A DNA stretch of 38,569 nt from CAZHZT01 sp964537285. GTDB lineage: Bacteria > Bacteroidota > Bacteroidia > Chitinophagales > Saprospiraceae. The stretch covers positions 1 to 38,569 of the forward strand of contig CAZHZT010000044.1 of the NCBI GenBank assembly GCA_964537285.1, written 5' to 3'. Shown here piece by piece: positions 10,401 through 15,316 of this stretch. Made by a program: the position numbers and the translations under genes. Position 1 is the first letter of the stretch. Each line of letters begins with the position of its first letter. The notes under the pieces were generated by a model, which had not been told where the DNA came from, did no database searches, and saw nothing but the letters and a program-made list of their open reading frames with translations.

Positions 10401-11525
10401 GGAGAAGGAGGCACACCAGATTTCCAATACAGCATTGACAATCAAATCGATGCAAGCGGCCAGTTCAATGACCTGCCTCCTGGCAATTATACAGCTGTTT
10501 TAACCGACGCTAACGGATGTGAATCAGAAATTGCGTTCGATATTCTTTTAACAGGAAACCTTAATGTTGCCACCCAAAACATTTCCATGGTAAGTTGTTA
10601 CGGATACAACGACGGGGCCTTCCAACTTTCTGCTAATGGCGGAGACGGAAGTTACACCTATACTCTAGACACGATTCAATCCAACACTACCGGGTCGTTC
10701 GAGGAGCTGGCTCCGGGCATTTATCCGGTTAGTATTGATGATGGCACAGGTTGTACGGTCAATACTGCCATTTTCATTTCAGAGCCGGAAGCATTAGAGA
10801 TTTCTCAAACGTACACAAACGATCCTAATTGCTACGGTGAAACTTCTGGTAATGCACAATTCGAAGCAATTGGTGGAAGTCCTGATTATTCTTTCTACAT
10901 TGATACAGAATATGCTCCTGATGGTTATTTTGAAGACCTAAGCGCCGGAGATTATGCAGTGCTGGTTTTAGATAAAAACAACTGCGCCGACACATTGGCG
11001 TTTTCATTAAGCCAACCCGATTCTTTAAGTATCAACTTCCTTAATGAAGAACCTGATAGTGGCTTGGGCGACGGCACTATTGATGTAGAAGCGCAAGGAG
11101 GTACTCCTCCATACATGTATTCATTAGATGGGAGTAATTATAGCACCTCCGGGCAATTCACTAATTTGCCTACGGGTACTTATACCATTTATATTCAGGA
11201 TGCCAATGGTTGTATAATGGAAGTGGATGCTACGGTTGAGTTGAAAGTGGCTACTTCTATTACTAATAATAATACGAGTTTAAATCTATACCCTAATCCA
11301 TTCACAGATTTCCTGATTGTGGAAGGTTCATCTAATATGGAACAAGAAGTAGGTATGAAAATATTTAGCGTGAGTGGTATTTTGTTGCAGCATGAATTGA
11401 TCCAATTTATAAATGGTAAGCAACGCCACACCATAAGAATAGATGCAAGAATGCCGGGTGGGTGCTACTTTGTTGAGTTATCAGGAAGCTTCGGGAAGAA
11501 GGTTTTCAAGTTATTCAGGAAATGA
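4458..11525 (+). CDS. Giant secreted M43 metalloprotease with 25 SprB repeats and T9SS sorting domain
   Basis: A 2355-residue secreted or surface protein. A Sec signal peptide (about residues 1-26) precedes a pappalysin/M43 metzincin domain at about 60-325. The zinc motif is HEIGHYLGLFH (H235, E236, H239, G242, H245) and the Met-turn is NYMDY (M291), so the protease should be active. Residues about 336-2264 are 25 tandem SprB-type repeats of about 77 residues, with consensus features C-x-G, SASGGxGxYxY, GLFENLxAGxY and D-x-N-G/N-C. The C-terminus (LNLYPNPFTDFLIVEG onward, about 2274-2355) is a type A T9SS sorting domain. SprB repeats are known from the gliding adhesin of Flavobacterium; an N-terminal protease on such a stalk suggests a long tethered proteolytic adhesin (inference). 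The gene stands alone behind its own TAnnTTTG promoter. Confidence 0.93.
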   Translation: MKDSPVFVRLFITFIIFFISWSLSIAQTPERCYTTQKMQEAFLKDPAYKAGFDKNGLPIMPHSLPEQGASSSVVTIPVHVIIVHPPGQAVGTGSNLSMDHIESQITVLNEDFRRMNADAANMPPEFPGDDSMIEFCLASVDPSGNPTDGVTRYATNQNLSSNEFAIKSATGWDRNQYLNIWVGPNLGGVLGWAYVPNPSGLPNPTLDGAVVATSTFGGPGYATGAPYNLGRTATHEIGHYLGLFHVWGNGGGGCGVDDNISDTPVQDAPNYGCPSHPHVSCGSNDMFMNYMDYVNDACMNSFSTEQGDYMNLILSTSRSSLNSSAATNCSLAPPLSVEILSITDALCFGESSGAVEVAALGGAPGFLYSIDNGPTQASGLFTNLFAGPHIISIQDANGTIATIDVTISEPPLLSTFVTSQLDPTCFDSFDGVITANGQGGTGAYTYSINNGGFSPANTFFNLPAGAHIISIADANGCISTTSTVLQGPPPITPSVLETTPTDCYGEENGEILVVGSGGTPTYSYSLDDINYQNNGVFTSLDADTFDIYIRDASNCLFQLSNVVVDEPDSISLSVAVEGILCFGDSSGQAILNAEGGTPGYAFAMDTFPYQSDTVFEGLTPGAYTFSVLDTNGCTSQFPFEIAQPDTFYIDTSTISGIDCFGDTTGTLFIQAGGGMPGYEYNLNNDTISLNTGYFNNLSAGVYALMVSDSNGCQIMDTFQVIQNEAITITNDSVLDLSCAGTNDGFIQLSAEGGSGEYSFSLNGGPLKTDNFFENLSSDTFLITIQDTLNCSQDTIIQINEPETIEAIIESSQAPLCADQSNGSLQISASGGTGILEYTIDTFSNTSGLFENLSPGSYSVEISDQNGCSQNVEATLDTPAPLSLSIDNQTDADCGASNASIQVSGQGGAGDYTYNLNSITNTTGQFETLASGIYTLVLSDANNCQDTTSIEILSTDPLSLEAEVQEEISCFGEENADILVSASGGTGNYTFDLDGETNSTGLFEGLAAGSYIVAVADDNGCAGVVELSVAQPANLTLEIENAPSASCEGGTSGSFSVNGDGGTGSLIYTLDGNQNTDGQFDNLSTGTYTVFVNDANNCVDSLNVEIVANPPVEVSEINSSSPSCNGESNGSLQLAASGGNGDYTYQLGSLTNSEGLFENLSAGLYDVVVTDADGCSGTLETQLLNPPALQLNLEETNSIECSNQASGSLSLSAEGGNGDYTFTLNGNSNNTGTFEQLAGGDYQIILTDANNCTDTLETSIEQSLPVELEATLIEDVNCNGGNDGQIQLNAISGQGPFDYQLNGENNNDGLFENLTAGDYQIILTDSENCQDTLNATIEETDPLEVQNQLVQDVSCNGLEDGMLQFSGNGGESPYTYQLGGQTNTNGIFENLASANYDVVLTDANNCTDTLNISVNQNDSISLETDFIQNVSCTSASDGAVQFNALGGEGPYNYQLSGQNNASGLFEALPSNNYTLEVSDQNGCIQTLDFTIEEPEALELQMDQSTAVACSGEASGSLQFSASGGSGNYTYSIGNTSNNNGLFENLEANTYLVMLTDENNCQDSLLAEIETINPINISVNNIQAPSCFGSQDASVQINANGGAGDFTFNLNTQENNTGLFNELAADNYNIIVTDANGCTQIESIEILAATPLVLELVSVSSAGCQGANNGAIQLSASGGTSTYDFQLNGSSNLDGVFENLTSGFYQAYVYDVNNCVDSLEVEINETSTFKLDDEILQEVSCSNSEDGIIEISVNGISGNFTYNTGSLSNETGYFENLEAGTYEFIVSDDNGCTSTTTVTLDQPEAIEADLEFLNTIKCYGDSAAILYVQASGGNGGFNYTLADQNNNNGLFFNLPAGTYPVSITDSKGCLGTANAIVSQPDSLSIQELDQIAPLCHGENNGVLTVEANGGNMPYIYSSGNQANSNGQFANIEGGFHPIFVVDQNGCTTTSVFFLEEPEVLTLEIEELTNANCAVSNTGGIVLNGEGGTPDFQYSIDNQIDASGQFNDLPPGNYTAVLTDANGCESEIAFDILLTGNLNVATQNISMVSCYGYNDGAFQLSANGGDGSYTYTLDTIQSNTTGSFEELAPGIYPVSIDDGTGCTVNTAIFISEPEALEISQTYTNDPNCYGETSGNAQFEAIGGSPDYSFYIDTEYAPDGYFEDLSAGDYAVLVLDKNNCADTLAFSLSQPDSLSINFLNEEPDSGLGDGTIDVEAQGGTPPYMYSLDGSNYSTSGQFTNLPTGTYTIYIQDANGCIMEVDATVELKVATSITNNNTSLNLYPNPFTDFLIVEGSSNMEQEVGMKIFSVSGILLQHELIQFINGKQRHTIRIDARMPGGCYFVELSGSFGKKVFKLFRK
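5465..11250 (+). repeat. 25 tandem SprB repeats (about 231 bp each) within the giant protease gene
   Basis: I count 25 consecutive units, most 76-78 codons long. Each unit normally has one Cys near its start (xxC-x-G) and one near its end (NGC or NNC). Unit 1 lacks the late Cys (DANGT) and unit 25 lacks the early one (EEPDSGLGDG). The units are diverged at the DNA level, so this is an old array and not a recent amplification. Units 1-6 are less regular than units 7-20. Confidence 0.88.
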
Positions 11526-11527
11526 TA

Positions 11528-11661
11528 ACAGATGACGCTGATGAACGCAGATAAAGGTGGAGCTGCGCTTCAGTGTGATGATTATATATCGGCTGCAAGC
11601 CGACATATAATCAATAGTGGAGCGCAGCTCCACCATAATCAGCGTGATCAGCGTAATCTGT
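11528..11661. repeat. Triple nested palindromic element between the giant gene and dinB
   Basis: Three inverted repeats lie inside one another. The outer pair is ACAGATGACGCTGATGAACG.. (11528 on) against ..CAGCGTAATCTGT (ending 11661), imperfect over about 25 bp. The middle pair is GGTGGAGCTGCGCT at 11556-11569 and its perfect complement at 11621-11634. The inner hairpin is 11580-11594/11598-11612, 15 bp with one mismatch and a GCA loop. It starts 2 nt after the stop of the giant gene. It could end that transcript, but the architecture matches a dispersed repeat rather than a plain terminator. Confidence 0.75.
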
Positions 11662-11676
11662 GATCAAAATAAGCCC

Positions 11677-12750
11677 ATGCTGCGCAAAATCATCCACATA
11701 GACATGGACGCCTTCTACGCCTCTGTAGAGCAACGCGACAATTCCGAGCTTCGAGGGAAGCCCGTCTCTGTAGGTGGTTCCAGTGCACGAGGTGTTGTAG
11801 CTTCTGCCAGTTATGAAGCACGTAAATATGGTGTACGTTCTGCGATGCCGAGTGTTACCGCAAAGCGCTTATGCCCGGAGCTCATTTTTGTGAAAGCACG
11901 CTTCGATGTATATAGAGCAGTATCCCGCCAAATACGGGATATCTTTCTTGAGTATACGGACCTTGTAGAACCACTATCGCTAGATGAGGCATATTTGGAT
12001 GTCACAGAAGCACATAAAGGGCCGGCCTCCGCAACGCTCATTGCTGAAGAGATCCGGACACGAATTTTTGAAGAGACTCAGCTTACGGCTTCCGCAGGAG
12101 TATCGTTTAATAAATTTTTAGCCAAAATTGCTTCCGATATCAACAAGCCTAATGGTATTAAGGTGATTACACCTAAAGAAGCCCTCCCCTTCCTGGAGGC
12201 CCTGCCCATAGAAAAGTTTCACGGAATAGGTAAAGTAACCGCTGCCAAGCTCAAAAAAATGGGCATTTACACTGGTAAAGACCTAAAAAAACATTCTGAA
12301 ATTGAACTGGTTCAGCGCTTCGGTAAAGCAGGAAGACACTACTACCGCATCGTCCGGGCCGATGATCAGCGATCGGTAAACCCTAATCGAGTACGGAAAT
12401 CGATCGGAGCTGAGCGTACCTTCTCCGAAGATCTTTCCAACATGGATGAAATGAAAGAAAAACTCTCCTATCTTGCGAAGGTCATCTTTGATCACATGCA
12501 GCGGCAGGATAACTTTGGCCGAACCTTAACCTTAAAAATTAAATCGTCTGATTTTAAAATAATAACCCGTTCTAAATCTTTTGGAGGTGAATTACGCGAA
12601 CTAAAGGAGATCGAACGGGTAGCCCACGAATTACTGGATAATAATCAGGATGAAATTAATTTAGTCAGGCTGTTGGGGCTTTCTGTTTCCAACCTGGAAA
12701 AGGAAATGGCTCAAGCAGGAGAACAACTTAAATTCAACTTCAAACAATAA
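11677..12750 (+). CDS. dinB: DNA polymerase IV (Y-family translesion polymerase)
   Basis: Error-prone translesion DNA synthesis in the cytoplasm. From the ATG at 11677 the product is 357 residues and begins MLRKIIHIDMDAFYASVE, the family N-terminus. A longer frame from 11617 exists, but its first 20 codons run through the nested palindrome, so I reject it. The catalytic acidic residues are D9 and the SLDEAYLDVT pair D103/E104; Y14 is at the usual steric-gate position. Helix-hairpin-helix and little-finger domains follow. The C-terminal QLKFNF resembles a beta-clamp-binding peptide. I see no obvious LexA-type operator, so the mode of regulation is unknown. A strong terminator follows at 12770. 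Confidence 0.95.
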   Translation: MLRKIIHIDMDAFYASVEQRDNSELRGKPVSVGGSSARGVVASASYEARKYGVRSAMPSVTAKRLCPELIFVKARFDVYRAVSRQIRDIFLEYTDLVEPLSLDEAYLDVTEAHKGPASATLIAEEIRTRIFEETQLTASAGVSFNKFLAKIASDINKPNGIKVITPKEALPFLEALPIEKFHGIGKVTAAKLKKMGIYTGKDLKKHSEIELVQRFGKAGRHYYRIVRADDQRSVNPNRVRKSIGAERTFSEDLSNMDEMKEKLSYLAKVIFDHMQRQDNFGRTLTLKIKSSDFKIITRSKSFGGELRELKEIERVAHELLDNNQDEINLVRLLGLSVSNLEKEMAQAGEQLKFNFKQ

Positions 12751-12769
12751 TCTAGTTGTTGCTAGAAAC

Positions 12770-12801
12770 ATGAATCATCCCAAATTTTCGGGATGATTCA
12801 T
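12770..12801 (+). terminator. dinB: Rho-independent terminator of dinB
   Basis: A perfect 12-bp stem (ATGAATCATCCC / GGGATGATTCAT, 12770-12781 and 12790-12801) with an 8-nt loop is followed by a T run. It starts 20 nt after the dinB stop, which is classic intrinsic terminator form. Confidence 0.85.
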
Positions 12802-12853
12802 TTTTCCCTACCACCCTATCCCTAGAAAATTGATTTTTGTGTCAAAAAAAAAT

Positions 12854-12887
12854 GACAAAAATCACCAATACTTTGTCAAAAATCACC
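12854..12887. promoter_or_regulatory. Direct repeats upstream of the cytochrome gene, possible operator
   Basis: CAAAAATCACC occurs at 12856-12866 and 12877-12887, exactly 21 bp (two helical turns) apart, each preceded by TGAC or TGTC. A degenerate third TGTCAAAAA begins near 12840. The spacing suggests a dimeric DNA-binding protein on one face of the helix, 53 nt before the cytochrome ATG. The regulator is unknown. Confidence 0.4.
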
Positions 12888-12939
12888 TACATTTAGTTGT
12901 AGAAAAAATCCAATTCCTAAATCAACAAATACGAAAGGC

Positions 12940-13377
12940 ATGAAAAATGTAAAAGCAGATCTAAAAAACAAATGGCTTGGCGGTGCGATTATTCTGGGAT
13001 TAGCTTTGTATGTAATTCCATCCAGCTGTAATTCAGGGCCTCCTGAAAACTCTCGCGCCGCTCAGGCTGAACGAGGTAAAGTCATTTACGACCAATACTG
13101 TGCTTCTTGTCATGGAGCCGACGGAAAAACACCTATTGACTCCCTGGAAAGAACACCAGCTGATTTAACTTATATCCTGAAAAGAAGAGACATTGACAAA
13201 TTCCCAGTACAAGAAATTGCCAGTATCATTGACGGCCGGAATTATCTCTCTGCTCACGGTGATCGTGAAATGCCTGCATGGGGCAAGGTATTCGCCGACG
13301 AAGAAAAGTTGAACGATGATCAAATCAGAGGTAAAATGGGTGAGTTAATCTCTTACTTAATTACGATTCAACGCTAA
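12940..13377 (+). CDS. Small monohaem c-type cytochrome, membrane anchored or lipoprotein
   Basis: A 145-residue exported electron carrier. The N-terminus has a hydrophobic segment (about residues 13-27) followed by PSSC, where C30 may be a relaxed lipobox cysteine; otherwise the segment is an uncleaved anchor. One haem site, CASCH (C54, C57, H58), follows, and the methionine in REMPAWG (about residue 110) is the likely distal ligand. It resembles the class I cytochrome c (cbb3-type/CccA-like) fold. It is a single gene with no respiratory operon around it, so its redox partner cannot be inferred here. Two 11-bp direct repeats lie just upstream. Confidence 0.88.
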   Translation: MKNVKADLKNKWLGGAIILGLALYVIPSSCNSGPPENSRAAQAERGKVIYDQYCASCHGADGKTPIDSLERTPADLTYILKRRDIDKFPVQEIASIIDGRNYLSAHGDREMPAWGKVFADEEKLNDDQIRGKMGELISYLITIQR

Positions 13378-13397
13378 GATCTAAAAAAACTTTTTTA

Positions 13398-13724
13398 GAG
13401 GGGCTGTCTTATGGGTAGTTCGTACGGCTTGGGAGAAATATTTTCTATTGAGGGATGTTTTTTTTAAATTTTTACTAAAAATTTAAAAAAAAGGGTAGTG
13501 GGTCAAAAATGTGGACAGTTGCTTGCAAACACTTTAACATGGGGCCTTGAAAACTATGTATCAACGGATTCACCCCACTACCGATGGATTTATCTAATAA
13601 GTTTTACAACTTAAGGTTAACGCTTCTCATCAACCGGTTTTACCCACTACCAAAAAAAGAACATCCCTCAAAAAAAGAAAACTTCCTGCCAGTCGCGACG
13701 AATATGCTTATCAGACAGCCTCTC
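13398..13724. mobile_element. Nested inverted-repeat element, non-coding (MITE-like or decayed)
   Basis: Three pairs of inverted repeats are nested around a unique centre. The outer pair is GAGGGGCTGTCT at 13398-13409 against AGACAGCCTCTC at 13713-13724 (one mismatch). The middle pair, TTGAGGGATGTT at 13448-13459 against 13660-13671, is perfect over 12 bp. The inner pair is GGTAGTGGGTCAAAA at 13494-13508 against 13638-13651. A further CCCACTACC sits at 13574-13582. The outer ends resemble IS-type terminal repeats, but there is no transposase and I see no clear target duplication. It fills most of the 423-bp gap between the cytochrome and sigma genes. Confidence 0.6.
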
Positions 13725-13764
13725 CTTCTTTTCACTTAGTTCTCCCTATACCAATTTAGTTTCT

Positions 13765-13772
13765 TATCTTTG
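13765..13772 (+). promoter_or_regulatory. -7 element of the ECF sigma / anti-sigma operon
   Basis: TATCTTTG fits TAnnTTTG and lies 28 nt before the sigma factor ATG. No good -33 TTTG is visible. Its housekeeping form suggests the operon is not solely under its own sigma factor. Confidence 0.5.
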
Positions 13773-13800
13773 AGGTGCCTTTAACTCATGCAAAAAATTA

Positions 13801-14415
13801 ATGGAAAAACAGTCAAATAAAAAGGCTAACAAACTCAATGCCAGGCTAGTAGCTCTAATACAAAAAGGAGACAAAGCTGGCATGGCAGAACTATATGACT
13901 GTTACTCTGCAAGTTTGCTTGGTTTGATCATGCGCAACATTCCTGAAAAACCCGTTGCAGAAGAAGTCCTTCAGGATGTATTCTTAAAAGTCTGGAAAAA
14001 TATCAATACATATAACCCCGCTAAAAGCAGCCTTTTTACATGGATGGCACAAATCGCCCGGTTTACTGCTATTGATAAGTTAAGAAGTAAAGAAAATAAC
14101 CAGGCTCAAAAAACCGATTCCTTCGAAACACTCGTATATCAAGAAGAGCAAACGAGTGAAGAGGCCGCATTTAAAGACTATGGCCTTCACAAAGTGCTCA
14201 CCCAACTAGAAGAAAAACAACAAAAGATCATCCACTACATCTATTTTTTAGGCTACAGCCAATCAGAAACGGCTAAGGCAATGGACATTCCTTTGGGAAC
14301 TGTGAAATCTAAAGTGAGAGCAGCCATCATTAGCCTTAGAAAAATACTGGGTAGTGAACCCTTTGTGTATATTTTAATTTTTTTAGATATTTTACACCAA
14401 AACCTATTTAAGTAA
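13801..14415 (+). CDS. ECF-type RNA polymerase sigma-70 family factor
   Basis: A 204-residue alternative sigma factor. Region 2 spans about residues 20-95 (LYDCYSASL.., VAEEVLQDVFLKVWKN, LFTWMAQIARFTAIDKLR) and region 4 about 138-185 (GYSQSETAKAMDIPLGTVKS helix-turn-helix). No region 1 or 3 is present, which defines ECF factors. The gene ends 1 nt before the anti-sigma start, so the two are translationally coupled. Its C-terminus carries about 15 extra hydrophobic residues (FVYILIFLDILHQNLFK) beyond region 4, which is unusual. Likely targets are the TonB receptor, TPR lipoprotein and DUF4331 genes that follow (inference from position). Confidence 0.92.
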   Translation: MEKQSNKKANKLNARLVALIQKGDKAGMAELYDCYSASLLGLIMRNIPEKPVAEEVLQDVFLKVWKNINTYNPAKSSLFTWMAQIARFTAIDKLRSKENNQAQKTDSFETLVYQEEQTSEEAAFKDYGLHKVLTQLEEKQQKIIHYIYFLGYSQSETAKAMDIPLGTVKSKVRAAIISLRKILGSEPFVYILIFLDILHQNLFK

Positions 14416-14416
14416 C

Positions 14417-15196
14417 TTGGATATCAAGCAATACATAGAATCCGGCATCCTGGAAATGTATGTTCTGGGAACTCTGGCTCCGCAAGAAAAACAGGAGGTA
14501 GAACAGCTAATATTGCAATATCCTGAAATTGCAGAAGAAGTCAGGGCTATTGAAGATGCCCTGGAAACACTTTCTGAAAATGCTTCCGTTACTCCATCCT
14601 TTAGCGTAAAAAGCGAACTTCTATCCAAGCTGGATTCCGTACCGGTAAGTAATTCAGCTAGCCCGAACGACGCCCCCATGCTTCCAATTCCATTTATTTG
14701 GGTTTTATTAACCTTTTTAGGGCTGGGATTGTCTACCTATTTTTATTTTGAAAATCGCCGTATTAAAATTAACATAGATACTGTTCAACAAACTAATTCT
14801 GACCTGCAAGCCAACCTTGATTCCATAATTACAACCTATAGCACTCAACTAAAAAGTTGTTCTGACCTTATCCTCATGCTTGGGAATAACCCCCGGGGAG
14901 AACAATATGCAGGGATCATACAAAAAATAAATGCAGAAAAAGCAATCTTTCTGAGCTGTCAAATGCCCGCTCTTCCTCCCGGTAAAGATTTTCAGTTGTG
15001 GAGTATAAAAGGGAATGCCCCTCCGACTCCAATGGGCATTTTATCAACACCAGAATTTATCAATTCCGGAAGAACCCCTATCGATATTTCTCAATCTTTA
15101 GATGCGGATATCTTTGCCATCACAATTGAAGATAAAGGAGGAAGCCCTAGTGGAGAACCGACCCTTCCTATTATTATTCTAGGGAATAATAGCTAA
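14417..15196 (+). CDS. Anti-sigma factor, RskA-like, single-pass membrane protein
   Basis: Binds and inhibits the upstream ECF sigma factor. It starts with TTG 1 nt after the sigma stop. This start is favoured because MDIKQYIESGILEMYVLG is the usual N-terminus of Bacteroidota anti-sigma factors and no ATG precedes it. Residues about 1-75 form the cytoplasmic sigma-binding region and lack the HxxxCxxC zinc motif. One membrane helix lies at about 91-112, followed by a short coiled coil and a periplasmic RskA/anti-sigma-K domain at about 145-259 (ALPPGKDFQLWSIKG). Release is probably by regulated proteolysis, but no signal or protease is evident. This is not a FecR-type protein, so the cluster differs from classic FecIR-TonB systems. 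Confidence 0.9.
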   Translation: MDIKQYIESGILEMYVLGTLAPQEKQEVEQLILQYPEIAEEVRAIEDALETLSENASVTPSFSVKSELLSKLDSVPVSNSASPNDAPMLPIPFIWVLLTFLGLGLSTYFYFENRRIKINIDTVQQTNSDLQANLDSIITTYSTQLKSCSDLILMLGNNPRGEQYAGIIQKINAEKAIFLSCQMPALPPGKDFQLWSIKGNAPPTPMGILSTPEFINSGRTPIDISQSLDADIFAITIEDKGGSPSGEPTLPIIILGNNS

Positions 15197-15316
15197 GCTG
15201 AGCAGAAAATATCGTACAATCAAGCCTTTACTCGTCGCCGTTTTCCAGGTCAAGGAACTAATTTTTTTAAATCCGATCTAGTCTTAACTCTCGTACCTAT
15301 TATAAAATTGAACAAG

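Noticed and set aside
5465..11250. Regular repeats suggesting a CRISPR array or satellite DNA
   Set aside because: The periodicity of about 231 bp is that of SprB protein repeats in one open frame; the DNA units are diverged.
11617..11676. N-terminal extension of dinB from an upstream ATG
   Set aside because: The extra 20 codons lie in the nested palindrome and do not resemble the family; MLRKIIHIDMDAFY at 11677 is the normal start.
13398..13724. Complete insertion sequence
   Set aside because: There is no open frame for a transposase and no clear target duplication, so only a MITE-like or decayed element can be claimed.
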